Source: Lachnospiraceae bacterium
Lineage (GTDB): Bacteria > Bacillota > Clostridia > Lachnospirales > Lachnospiraceae
Assembly (NCBI GenBank): GCA_024687205.1
Contig: JAILES010000041.1
Span: 124,001 to 188,000, forward strand
Direction of reading: 5' to 3'
Length of the DNA stretch: 64,000 bases
Shown here: one piece after another, positions 1-9,900 of the stretch
How the letters are laid out: each line of letters opens with the position of its first letter
Numbering within the stretch: the first letter of the stretch is position 1
Program-made: the position numbers and the translations under genes
Notes under the pieces: model-generated
What the model was told of the DNA's origin: nothing
Database searches by the model: none
The model's input: only the letters and a program-made list of their open reading frames with translations

Positions 1-1710
1 TATGTCTGCACGCGACAGTACCGGAGCATCATTGATGCCGTCACCGACGAAAGCAAGCAGCTCTTTGTCTCTTTTTTCTTTAAGCAGCTGTTCCACATAA
101 TTTACCTTATCTTCGGGCAGCAGCTCGGAGTGTACTTCGTCTATGCCTATCTCGGCAGCAACCTCATCGGCTACGTTCTTCGTGTCACCGGTGAGCATCA
201 CGCTGCGGCGTATCCCGCTTTTCTTAAGGCTTGATATTGCTTCTTTTGAGCCGGGTTTTATCACATCGGAAATCACAAGGTGACCGACATATTCGCCGTC
301 CATGGCCACATGTACCACAGTACCGTGATCCCCCTCGCATTCTTTATAGGAAATACCGTTATCCTTCATAAGCCTGGTATTTCCCAGCAGAAGCTTTTTA
401 TCGTCTACGATTGCGCTTATGCCGCCTCCGGGCAGTTCCTTTACACTGCTGACACGGTCGCGCGAAATGCTGTGCTTGTATTTGCTGCTCTCAGGAGTCC
501 TGACAGGTATAGCCTCGCCGGTATTGACATCTATCTGCCATACCAGACCGTCAAGCCAGGCTTTCTGTATACTTCTGGATATCGGATGTGAGGAAAAGCA
601 TTCCGCATGTGCGGCATAATCCAGCAGGCTCAAGGATTCCATGGTTCCGTGATGGATGGCACTGACTTCGAAGATACCCATTGTCATGGTACCGGTCTTG
701 TCAAAAGCCACGATGCCTGTTTTTGAAAGTGCTTCAAGATAATTGGATCCTTTTACAAGTATGCCTTCCCGGCTGGCACCTCCGATACCTGCGAAAAAGC
801 TTAAGGGTATCGAGATCACAAGTGCGCAGGGGCAGCTGATGACAAGAAAAGTAAGTGCCCTGTATACCCAGTTACTGAAGACGGGAGGCTTGCCGAGTAT
901 CAGTAGCACCAGAGGCGGCAGCAGTGCAAGCGTAAGTGCGCAGATACAGACCACCGGAGTATAATACTTTGCAAATTTAGTGATAAAGTTTTCGGAGGAA
1001 GATTTCTGGGAGGAAGAGTTTTCTACCAGTTCCAGTATCTTGGATACGGTGGATTCGCCGAATTCTTTTTCCGTTTTTATCTTTATCACGCCGGTCATAT
1101 TAATGCAGCCGCTGATGACTTCATCGCCGCAGATCACATCTCTCGGACGGCTCTCACCTGTCAGTGCGCTGGTGTTTAAGCTGGAATCACCTTCAACAAT
1201 GACACCGTCGATGGGGATCTTCTCGCCGGGACGGACTACGATGACGGTACCGATCGCCACCTCATCCGGATACACCTGTTTGAGCTCGCCATCTTCTTCA
1301 ATGTTTGCATAGTCGGGACGTATATCCATCAGCTCAGATATGTTTTTCCTGCTCTTGCCTACTGCATAGCTCTGGAAGAGCTCACCGATCTGATACAGCA
1401 GCATGACCATGACAGCCTCTGAGTATTCGCCGCTGCCCTCATAGAGAGCAATGGCAAATGCACCTATGGTAGCAACGGACATAAGGAAGTTTTCATCAAA
1501 TATCTGGCGGTTCAGTATCCCCTTAAATGATTTTCTGAGTATATCCCAGCCTATGATAAAGTAGGGGACCAGATAGATAAACGCCCAGCACAGTGAAGGG
1601 ATCTTTGCGTCCTCACCTTCGCCGAAGGCTTCATAAGCAAAATGCAGGAGCACCACCAGCACTGCGGTGATGATGATGCGTACCAGCATTTTTTTCTGTT
1701 TCTTATTCAT
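1..1710 (-). CDS. Heavy-metal translocating P1B-type ATPase (Cd/Zn/Pb class), C-terminus beyond window
   Basis: Reverse-strand translation starts MNKKQKKMLVR... at 1710 and contains TGES, a CPC transmembrane motif (VISCPCALVISIPLSFFAGIGGASREGILVKG) and the DKTGT phosphorylation motif (VAFDKTGTMT). Open at the window edge, so absent from the ORF track. Confidence 0.93.
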   Translation of the reverse strand, partial: MNKKQKKMLVRIIITAVLVVLLHFAYEAFGEGEDAKIPSLCWAFIYLVPYFIIGWDILRKSFKGILNRQIFDENFLMSVATIGAFAIALYEGSGEYSEAVMVMLLYQIGELFQSYAVGKSRKNISELMDIRPDYANIEEDGELKQVYPDEVAIGTVIVVRPGEKIPIDGVIVEGDSSLNTSALTGESRPRDVICGDEVISGCINMTGVIKIKTEKEFGESTVSKILELVENSSSQKSSSENFITKFAKYYTPVVCICALTLALLPPLVLLILGKPPVFSNWVYRALTFLVISCPCALVISIPLSFFAGIGGASREGILVKGSNYLEALSKTGIVAFDKTGTMTMGIFEVSAIHHGTMESLSLLDYAAHAECFSSHPISRSIQKAWLDGLVWQIDVNTGEAIPVRTPESSKYKHSISRDRVSSVKELPGGGISAIVDDKKLLLGNTRLMKDNGISYKECEGDHGTVVHVAMDGEYVGHLVISDVIKPGSKEAISSLKKSGIRRSVMLTGDTKNVADEVAAEIGIDEVHSELLPEDKVNYVEQLLKEKRDKELLAFVGDGINDAPVLSRADI

Positions 1711-1752
1711 TACAATAGTACCTCTGCCTATTATTTGATACCCTTAGCGGGA

Positions 1753-1971
1753 TCACAGATATATCTCGCAGTCGTCCTCAACCTTTTTGCAGTTCTTGAG
1801 CACTTCCTGCATCACGGCTTTCTCATCGGAACCTTCTTCAAATTCCACGTTCATCTTCAGTGTCATGAAATTTACCGTTACTGCCTTGACACCCGCAGTC
1901 TTTGCAGCAGCCTCTTCCATTTTGTTTGCACAGTTAGCGCAGTCCACTTCGATATTGTACGATTTTCTCAT
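1753..1971 (-). CDS. Stand-alone heavy-metal-associated (HMA) domain protein
   Basis: MRKSYNIEVDCANCANKMEEAAAKTAGVKAV...; CxxC metal-binding motif. Start chosen at the internal Met after an AGGAGG-type RBS, not the first Met of the 84-aa ORF. Confidence 0.85.
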   Translation of the reverse strand: MRKSYNIEVDCANCANKMEEAAAKTAGVKAVTVNFMTLKMNVEFEEGSDEKAVMQEVLKNCKKVEDDCEIYL

Positions 1972-2003
1972 TTTATAAATCCTCCTGTTGATATAATGAT
2001 TAA

Positions 2004-2027
2004 ACATATGAACAATTATTCATGTGT
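2004..2027. promoter_or_regulatory. ArsR/SmtB-type metal-responsive operator (imperfect palindrome)
   Basis: ACATATGAACAATTATTCATGTGT: 24-nt near-palindrome resembling ArsR/SmtB sites (ATATGAACA...TGTTCATAT style). Lies between the -10 and the HMA gene on the minus strand. Confidence 0.65.
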
Positions 2028-2029
2028 TC

Positions 2030-2057
2030 ATTATATACATCCATCCTTATTTGTCAA
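2030..2057 (-). promoter_or_regulatory. SigA-type promoter for the HMA/ATPase operon
   Basis: Minus strand TTGACA (2057-2052), 16-nt spacer, TATAAT (2035-2030). Confidence 0.7.
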
Positions 2058-2067
2058 GCATATTTTT

Positions 2068-2354
2068 CAATCACGGGGACGGTTCCCCGGTTGATATCGA
2101 CATATTACGCAGTCAATGTAAGAGATTCAGGCTTGCACACTGACCGTTGCGCACTAAGATTCGAACTTCGCAGCAGGAACAGTCTCGGGCTTCTTAACTC
2201 GCTTGCTCGCACTATGATGGTGCGAGCTGCGCTCAGACAATGCGAAGCCCGGACTTGCTGCTCGTTCTCATCAAGTGCTTCACTAATGGTGCAAGCCCTG
2301 AATCTCTTACATTGCCTGCTTGATCGGTCAATCAGGGAACCGTCCCCGTGATTG
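2068..2354 (-). repeat. Intergenic palindromic repeat element, copy D (core in minus orientation)
   Basis: Outer arms CAATCACGGGGACGGTTCCC.../...GGGAACCGTCCCCGTGATTG; inner arms GCAGTCAATGTAAGAGATTCAGGCTTGCAC (2109-2138) and GTGCAAGCCCTGAATCTCTTACATTGCCTGC (2289-2319). Core shares CACTT..TGAGAACGAGCAGC and GCTGCGAAGTTCGAA..CTTAGTGCG with the other copies. Confidence 0.85.
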
Positions 2355-2377
2355 ATTATCGAAAACTAAGCAAGCAG

Positions 2378-2547
2378 CCGTATGGGATTCAAATTCGGCG
2401 CCCTTAGTGTAGCACTTAGCGAGAGCGAGCAGCAGATCACCGTCGCAGCAACTCCTCGAAGAGGACGTTGCGAGACGAGGGATCGCTTTGCTGCGATGGT
2501 CGAGCTTATGTGCGGAACGACTCAGGCGCTGAATTGAACCCATACGG
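2378..2547 (+). repeat. Intergenic palindromic repeat element, copy A (core plus orientation)
   Basis: Arms CCGTATGGGATTCAAATTCGGCGCC (2378-2402) and GGCGCTGAATTGAACCCATACGG (2525-2547); core 2403-2524 aligns with copies B and C. Confidence 0.87.
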
Positions 2548-2679
2548 ATCTTGCGTATTAAGTCGGAATCAACCGGAGAACCGTCCCCCTGATCGGTCTT
2601 GAAAATAAGGGGGAGATGTTTTAGTATGAGAGCAGGGGTAATAGCCGAAAAACGGCATATAAAGATTGGGGGTGAACGT

Positions 2680-4146
2680 ATGTTAAAAGATTGGGTTAAA
2701 GCGGAAAAGCCTTCGGATGAAGAGATAAGCGAGAGGCTGAAAAAAGCCAGGGCGGAGCTTGCCGGAACGCAGATGGCGATCAAGGAAAAGAAGCTTCCGG
2801 TGCTGGTGATCATGGATGGCTGGGGCGGTGCCGGAAAAGGCGGCGTGCTCGGTAAGGTGATCAAGAATCTGGATCCGAGGTTTTATAAGACGGAGACGCT
2901 TTCGAAGCCTTCGGAGGATGAGGAACGCAGACCGTTTCTTTACAGGTATTTTGTGCGTATTCCCGAGGCCGGAAAGTTCTCGTTTTTTGACGGGAGCTGG
3001 ATGGATGAGGTAACGAAGAAAAGGCTTTCCGGGGAGACGGGCGGTGATGAGTATCACAGACAGCTGACTTCCATAAAGCGTTTTGAACGGACACTTTCGG
3101 ATAACGGATATCTTGTGGTGAAGTTCTTCTTTCATATATCGGAAAAGGAACAGAAGAAACGTCTGGAGGAACTTGAAGCGGATAAGAGTACGTCATGGAG
3201 AGTGGATAAGCGGGATAAGTGGCAGAATAAGCATTATGACCAGTGCATGGATGTTTTTGATGAATATCTGGAAGCTACGAACCAGTTTATCGCACCCTGG
3301 TATTTCATAGATTCAAAGAACCGTAAGTGGGCGGAACTGCAGGTAACGGAACTGCTGGTGAAGAGTATAGAGATAGCCCTGCAGAATACGGGGCGTGCAG
3401 CTACGGTACTTCAGAATACCTTCCCCTTAAAGATCATGCCGAAGCTGTCGGAGATCGACTTAAGTACGGTGATCCCCGATGAGGAATACAGGACGGAACT
3501 GGAAGAACTGCAGGATAAGCTGGCAGATCTTCACAACAGGATATACCATAAGAAGATACCTGTAGTGATAGCTTATGAGGGCTGGGATGCGGCAGGTAAA
3601 GGCGGAAACATAAAGAGGCTTACGGCTGCGCTGGATCCCCGCGGTTTTGAAGTGCACCCGATAGCTTCACCGGAGCCGGCGGAGAAGAACAGGCATTATC
3701 TGTGGCGCTTCTGGAAGCGGCTGCCCAAGGACGGGCATATAGCCATATTCGACCGTACCTGGTACGGCCGCGTGATGGTGGAACGACTGGAAGGTTTCTG
3801 CTCGGAAAATGACTGGCAGCGCGCCTATAATGAGATTAACGAATTTGAAAAGGAACTGGATGACTGGGGAGCGGCAGTCATAAAGTTCTGGGTACAGATT
3901 GACAAGGATACGCAGCTTGCACGTTTTACTGACAGGCAGAATACACCGGAGAAACAGTGGAAGATAACCGATGAGGACTGGCGTAACAGGGAAAAATGGG
4001 ATCTGTATGAAGAAGCGATAGATGAGATGATACAGAAGACCAGCACCGAATACGCACCCTGGCATATACTTGAGTCAAATGACAAGCATTATGCACGCAT
4101 CAAGGCACTGAAGACCGTGATAGAAGAGATAGAAAAGAGGCTGTGA
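2680..4146 (+). CDS. pap: Polyphosphate:AMP phosphotransferase (two fused PPK2 domains)
   Basis: Two P-loop PPK2 repeats: MDGWGGAGKGG...SFFDGSWMDEV and YEGWDAAGKGGNIKRL...IFDRTWYGRVMVERLEGF. RBS GGGGGTGA before ATG 2680 (ORF-track start 2599 is probably too far upstream). Confidence 0.9.
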   Translation: MLKDWVKAEKPSDEEISERLKKARAELAGTQMAIKEKKLPVLVIMDGWGGAGKGGVLGKVIKNLDPRFYKTETLSKPSEDEERRPFLYRYFVRIPEAGKFSFFDGSWMDEVTKKRLSGETGGDEYHRQLTSIKRFERTLSDNGYLVVKFFFHISEKEQKKRLEELEADKSTSWRVDKRDKWQNKHYDQCMDVFDEYLEATNQFIAPWYFIDSKNRKWAELQVTELLVKSIEIALQNTGRAATVLQNTFPLKIMPKLSEIDLSTVIPDEEYRTELEELQDKLADLHNRIYHKKIPVVIAYEGWDAAGKGGNIKRLTAALDPRGFEVHPIASPEPAEKNRHYLWRFWKRLPKDGHIAIFDRTWYGRVMVERLEGFCSENDWQRAYNEINEFEKELDDWGAAVIKFWVQIDKDTQLARFTDRQNTPEKQWKITDEDWRNREKWDLYEEAIDEMIQKTSTEYAPWHILESNDKHYARIKALKTVIEEIEKRL

Positions 4147-4159
4147 CAAGACTTTTTTC

Positions 4160-4188
4160 TTGATTAGAAAGTAAAAATCCTATATAAT
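4160..4188 (+). promoter_or_regulatory. SigA-type promoter
   Basis: TTGATT (4160-4165), 17-nt spacer, TATAAT (4183-4188), upstream of the PurF-like gene. Confidence 0.65.
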
Positions 4189-4246
4189 AATCAGCGCCTG
4201 CAAAAAGCAGGATACGGGGGAATTTTTAGAAATTTCGGAGGACAAA

Positions 4247-5659
4247 ATGGGCGGAATATTTGCTACTGCACAGAAAGAGGATTGTGTTTTTGACTTGTAT
4301 TTCGGGACCGATTATCATTCGCATCTGGGAACAAGACGTGCCGGTATGATAGTGTACGGCAGCAAGGGCTTCAACAGAGCCATACACAACATAGAGAGTG
4401 CGCCTTTCAGGACCAAGTTTGACAAGGATTTCCATGATATGGAGGGAAACCTGGGAATAGGCTGTATCTCCGATTATGAACCCCAGCCGCTGATAGTGAG
4501 GAGCCATCACGGTACTTATGCGATAACCACCGTGGGTAAGATCAACAATACAGAGGTGCTTACCGAAGAGATAATAAAGACCGGAAGCCACTTTATGGAG
4601 CTTTCGGGAGGGACTATCAATGCGACCGAGCTGGTTGCCACGCTCATAAATCAGAAAGACAACATCATAGAAGGTATCCGCTATGCACAGGAACGTATAG
4701 ACGGAAGTATGTCCATCATGATCCTGACTCCCCAGGGCATATACTGCGCCCGGGATAAACTGGGCAGAACCCCCATCGTGCTGGGTAAAAAGCCGGAGGG
4801 GTACTGTGCATCTTTTGAATCCTTTGCTTATCTGAATCTGGGCTTTTCCGATTACAGGGAACTGGGCCCCGGTGAGATAGTGATAATGACACCTGAAGAA
4901 GTGCGTACGCTGGCCAAGCCGGGATCCAAAATGAAGATATGTACTTTCCTCTGGGTATATTACGGATATCCTTCATCCTTCTATGAGGGAGTGGGGGTTG
5001 AAAAGATGCGTTATAACTGCGGTGCCAAGATGGCAGGCAGGGATAAGGACAGAGATATCGATGCCGATATAGTTGCGGGTGTTCCCGATTCCGGAACAGC
5101 ACATGCCGTAGGCTATGCAAATGCATCGGGCATTCCTTTCTCAAGACCTTTCATCAAATATACACCGACATGGCCCAGATCTTTCATGCCGACCATACAG
5201 ACGAAGCGTAATCTTATCGCAAAGATGAAGCTTCTGCCGGTTCATGAACTGATCGACGGACACAGCATACTTCTGATAGACGACTCGATAGTCAGGGGTA
5301 CACAGCTGAGGGAGACCACCGAGTTCCTGTACAGGAGCGGAGCAAAAGCCGTACATGTACGTCCCGCCTGCCCGCCCATAATGTTCGGCTGTAAGTATAT
5401 CAATTTCTCGAGATCCAATTCCGAGATGGAACTGATAGCAAGACAGGTCGTAGCCGAGGAAGAGGGTGCGGAAGTCGAGCGCAGCATACTTTATGATTAT
5501 GCGAATCCTGATTCCGACAGGTATCATAAGATGCTGGATAAGATAAAGGAAAAGATGGGCTTTACCTCACTTGCCTTTAACCGCCTTGACGATATGATGG
5601 ATGCGGTAGGCATTGATAAAGACAAACTCTGCACCTATTGCTGGAACGGACAGGAATAA
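4247..5659 (+). CDS. Amidophosphoribosyltransferase (PurF)-like protein lacking the N-terminal catalytic Cys
   Basis: Begins MGGIFATAQKEDCVFDLYFGTDYHSHLGTRRAGM; PRPP loop ILLIDDSIVRGTQLRETTEFL; C-terminal Cys residues (CPPIMFGC, LCTYCWNG). RBS cggagg precedes ATG. Confidence 0.85.
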   Translation: MGGIFATAQKEDCVFDLYFGTDYHSHLGTRRAGMIVYGSKGFNRAIHNIESAPFRTKFDKDFHDMEGNLGIGCISDYEPQPLIVRSHHGTYAITTVGKINNTEVLTEEIIKTGSHFMELSGGTINATELVATLINQKDNIIEGIRYAQERIDGSMSIMILTPQGIYCARDKLGRTPIVLGKKPEGYCASFESFAYLNLGFSDYRELGPGEIVIMTPEEVRTLAKPGSKMKICTFLWVYYGYPSSFYEGVGVEKMRYNCGAKMAGRDKDRDIDADIVAGVPDSGTAHAVGYANASGIPFSRPFIKYTPTWPRSFMPTIQTKRNLIAKMKLLPVHELIDGHSILLIDDSIVRGTQLRETTEFLYRSGAKAVHVRPACPPIMFGCKYINFSRSNSEMELIARQVVAEEEGAEVERSILYDYANPDSDRYHKMLDKIKEKMGFTSLAFNRLDDMMDAVGIDKDKLCTYCWNGQE

Positions 5660-5660
5660 T

Positions 5661-5942
5661 ATGGATGAAGTCAGCCGTGCGGCAGCACTGGCAAAAATAA
5701 AACTATCCGATGATGAAAAACTTAAGGCAGCCGGGGATCTTGAAAAGATGCTCGGCTACTTTGAAATATTGAAATCTGCGGATCTGTCGGGAATATCCGC
5801 AGATGAAGAGACGGTTCCGGAATATGAACTGAGGGAAGATGTGCCTTCGGAAAGTGCTATTTGCACCGGCATCATGGACGGGGCACCCGATGCAGCTGAT
5901 GGCATGTTTATGGTTCCGGGAACAGTTAAGGCAGAGGGATAA
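5661..5942 (+). CDS. gatC: Asp-tRNA(Asn)/Glu-tRNA(Gln) amidotransferase subunit C
   Basis: MDEVSRAAALAKIKLSDDEKLKAAGDLEKMLGYFEILKSADL...REDVPS; GatC-type sequence, in the cluster with gatA and gatB. Confidence 0.8.
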   Translation: MDEVSRAAALAKIKLSDDEKLKAAGDLEKMLGYFEILKSADLSGISADEETVPEYELREDVPSESAICTGIMDGAPDAADGMFMVPGTVKAEG

Positions 5943-6898
5943 TGAGATATCTGATATTTACGGGCTGTGATAAAAACCCGCTCTTTGACATTCTGTTTAA
6001 TGACCTTAAAGGCAGGGATGATGTGATCCTCGAGCCGCGGCTCCCGGTTCTGCCGAAAGACCCGCTGTACAGATTCGTACATGCAAGAACTTTTAATAAG
6101 ACCGGTCCCGCACCCTTCAGGGGCCTGTGGAATAAGCTTTCCGCAACGCTTGAAGAGACGGTGGCAAAAGAGGCGGAATCCGATAGTCCGCTCTGGCTGG
6201 TATTCAACAATTTTTCGGTATCTTTTTTTGAACCCGGGGTTTTGAAAAAATGGAAAAAGAAATACAATGCGAAGCTCTGCCTTTATTTTCTTGACAGAGC
6301 TGACTCATATTACGCCGCAGAAGCAAAACTTTATACGGGCTGTGTGGATTTTGATCTCATCCTTACATATCACAGGCCGGACGAAAAACAATACGGGTTT
6401 AAGTATTTTGACTGCTATTATTCCGCGCTCGATATAAAACCGGCAGAGAAACAGAGTGATATCTTTTTCTGGGGATCGGACGGAGACAGACGGGGCATAG
6501 TGGAGAGCATATACAGGAGAGTTACCGGCTTTGGTCTGTCTGCGGATTTCGGGATATGTTATCCTCTGGGTGAAGGAAGGCAGGAAGGTATCACTTATGA
6601 CCTGGAGCTTCATTATGAGCAGATACTTGAAAGAACTCTCGCATCCAAAGTGATATTGGATGTGGTGCGGCCCGACAGCTGCGGAGTATCGCTCCGTTAC
6701 TTTGAAGCGGTTGTATACGGAAAGAAGCTTATCACCAACAATCCGCTGGTAAGGGAAATGAGATATTTTGATCCGGCCCGGATGCTGGTGATCGAAAAGC
6801 CGGAAGATATAAGCAGAGAATTTATGGAAACGCCTGTAAGTGCGCAGAAATATGAAGGGGATTTTTCACCGGAGAACATTATGGCATTATTGGAATAG
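5942..6898 (+). CDS. Glycosyltransferase-like protein
   Basis: 318 aa; C-terminal SCGVSLRYFEAVVYGKKLITNNPLVREMRYFDP resembles the donor-binding end of CgeB-like/GT-B enzymes. Confidence 0.5.
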   Translation: MRYLIFTGCDKNPLFDILFNDLKGRDDVILEPRLPVLPKDPLYRFVHARTFNKTGPAPFRGLWNKLSATLEETVAKEAESDSPLWLVFNNFSVSFFEPGVLKKWKKKYNAKLCLYFLDRADSYYAAEAKLYTGCVDFDLILTYHRPDEKQYGFKYFDCYYSALDIKPAEKQSDIFFWGSDGDRRGIVESIYRRVTGFGLSADFGICYPLGEGRQEGITYDLELHYEQILERTLASKVILDVVRPDSCGVSLRYFEAVVYGKKLITNNPLVREMRYFDPARMLVIEKPEDISREFMETPVSAQKYEGDFSPENIMALLE

Positions 6899-6982
6899 AA
6901 TTTTGCTTCGCTTTTGCTATGCATATGATGGTAATATACGCAAAGAAAGGCAGATAAACTATACAAACAGGAGGTAAGAAAA

Positions 6983-9900
6983 ATGGGCAGACCTTGGGAA
7001 GAAAAGAATTATACCGAGCAGGAGATGTTCTATACCTGGGGGCCGGAGAAGGCACCGAACGGTGTGACCAGAGAGCAGTTCTATGATGCAATGATAAAGA
7101 ACGGCTGGACCAGAGAAGGGGATGAGAGGATCATCGCCAACATGTACTGGCTCGGATGTCACAATCTGGATGTTTCAGGGAAGAATCCGGATTATTTTGA
7201 GCATATGATGAATACACTGGTTCCGACGGATGAAGAAAGAAAAAAGCTTATTATCGAAACCGATAATCTGGAAAATAACCAACTCATATTTGATGCGGAG
7301 GGTCGGCAAAAGCTCGCCGGAAAAGTCGCTTTTATACGTGATGAGCGCAGATTATCCGAATTCAGAAGCGAGCTTCTTGCCAACGGTTTTGACTTGGCTG
7401 AAGACGACCGTGTGCTGGATGTACTTTATGAGTGCTCGGAAAAGCAGGGGATTGATATAAGCGTCACAGCCATAAAATATGATATAAAGCTTGAAGGAAA
7501 CCATGATACTCTTCGTTCATTTCTGAACCAGAATATAAGAAAAGCCGAACAAAACGGATGGTTTAAGGGAAATGAAGATCGGCTTGCCATATTGAAGGCT
7601 GAGTATGCTAAGCAGGATAAAATAGCGAGTGAGATCAAGGAAAGACAGGAAAAAGAGAATGAGCTGAAGAAGACTGCCGTGCTCAGAAAGTATCTGAAAT
7701 TTGCCATTGACCATAATCTTGATGAGATGGAGGATAGTGAATTCCTGCCGGATGATGACTGGGGGCTTGATCTTAAGGTCGATACGGTAAAAATGCCGGA
7801 AGATGCAAAAAATGCCCTGATCGCGGATATCAATGCCATAGATTTTTCGATGGATGGCATAGAAGATAAAAAATATGATGTGAGCAACGAGGTGGAGAAA
7901 AAATACAGGGAAGCACTAAAAAAGCATTTCGGGAACCTGCTCTCTGAAGATGATATGGAATTCGCACTTGATTATCATAAGCTGGGTCTGGAAGGGGATG
8001 AAATGCTTAAAGGTCCGGATGCAGTCAAAAAGAAGCTGATAGACGGACTTTTCGGAGAAGAGGGTGTTCTGAATGAAGATATGCTGACTTCTGCTGCGCG
8101 TGAAGCGGAAATGAAGAAGCTGTTTGAAGCCAATCCTGCGCTTGAGACAAGAAGAGATCATATAGATGCTGCGAAGCGGAATCTCTTAAGCCCTATATTA
8201 AGGATTCTGCATGATCCGAGAAATGCGGAATTCGTGGAAAACGTGAAAAAAACGGGTGATACCGAAAGTGTGCCGCTTTATTATGAACCGATCTTACTTT
8301 ACAGAGTTATGGGTGATCCGAAGGAACACGATGAACCCACGCAGGAACAGAATCTGAACATCATGGCGAGAATAGCAAGCTATTCGCTGGAAGATACAAA
8401 AGAGCTGTATACAAAAGAGCAGCTGGATGACGGATTCTGGAATACCTATTCCCGGACACTTAGCGATAAAGAGATCAAAAAGATGCAGGATATGATCACG
8501 GAACTGTACGATAAGGGACTTAACTGGGATGAACTCCTCAATACTTCAGCTTATAACCGTATAATGCATGAGAACGGCTTCAAAACATCCGAATACCATA
8601 ATACGCCGTACAATTTTGCAAAGCGTTCGCTCGAGGGTAAGGAGGGAATAAAGGAACTGAAAGAAACTTTAAGCATTCCCCGATATGATCAGGTAATTGC
8701 AGTGCTTACCGCAATTGAAAAGGAATATGCCGCTAAGGGCAACAGTATCATGGATATGGATGTGCTGGAACTCAGCGGATGGTTTAATTCCAACGGTTAT
8801 GATATGATCCGGAATACCATACTGATGACTAACGGTTTCGAGGAAAAGATCATAGACGGGAAATCCGTTAAGCTGATAGACTTAAGCAATACCATAGATG
8901 ACAGCAAGCTGGACAGAGATCTTCTGGATATGGACAGCTATAACAAGCTGGTAAGTGATGCAAAGGAAGCACAGAAGATCTATAACGATAACAAGACCAC
9001 TTTCCGCGAGATGTTTGATGTGATGGGAAGCGTAAGACGCGGAAATCTTGACGGCGAGATCCTGGGAAGCATGGTAGCGGACGCAAACATGTCTAAAAAG
9101 ACGCTTGCCGAGATGAACCGTTTCAGACATCTTCTTTACGGAATGAAGGTTGCGGATGCGGACGTATGCAAGCTTGTGGATCTCAAGAACAATAAGAAGA
9201 ACGTTCTTGTACAGCCCCTTGCTGAGAATACCGAGTTTACAAAGGATATGGTAAAGACCGAGAAAGATTATCTCGATACCTGCATCGAAATGCTGAAGGA
9301 GCCTACAACCAGAGTAAAACGCAGCTCTTCCGAATACTGGAATGTGATAGATTCCATAAATGATATGAAAAAGAGCATGGACAAAGAGTATGCAAGCAAT
9401 GAAGAGGCAAAGCGTGCTTATATCAAGTCCGTTAACAAAGTCCTGAACGATATCAATAAATACCGTGAGCATAAGGCTAAGGACGGCGTAAAGAACGATG
9501 CGACACATGATAAGCTGATAGCTTTAGAGCGAGTGGACAAGCTGCTGCGTACCAGATATAAGATATTGGAGCAGAGGGAATACGAGGATAATATCTCAGG
9601 TATATCCGAGCTCTTTAAGATAGAAGTGGAAAAAGGCAAGATGGGTGATGAGTACCTTCTGGATAAGGCGCTTCAGAAGATCAATAACATGAACAAGAGC
9701 CTGGATCAGTTGAAAGCAGAGTTTGAGATAATAGATGAAGAGACTGCAGGCATCACCCGTTCCAATACCATTGGCACCACAGGCGTTTCAAAGCAGACTG
9801 CCGCGGATATCCTGACATCTATGGAACCGGTAAAAAAGAGCGAGACAGAGAAAGCCCTGGATAAGCTTGAAGAGAATGTGCATCTGAAGGCCGCGGAAGA

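Noticed and set aside
2641-2679. Start of pap at 2599 as listed in the ORF track
   Set aside because: ATG at 2680 has a strong SD (GGGGGTGA) and the PPK2 homology begins after it; upstream residues look like non-coding read-through.
2022-2864. ORFs 2022..2351 (+) and 2328..2864 (-) across the repeat elements
   Set aside because: They read through the palindromic arms (e.g. QSRGRFPG), have no RBS or family similarity, and overlap repeats or the pap gene.
4150-4165. CAAGACTTTTTTCTTG as terminator of pap
   Set aside because: Stem is only about 5 bp with a T-rich loop and no following T-tract; too weak to call, and it overlaps the -35 of the next promoter.
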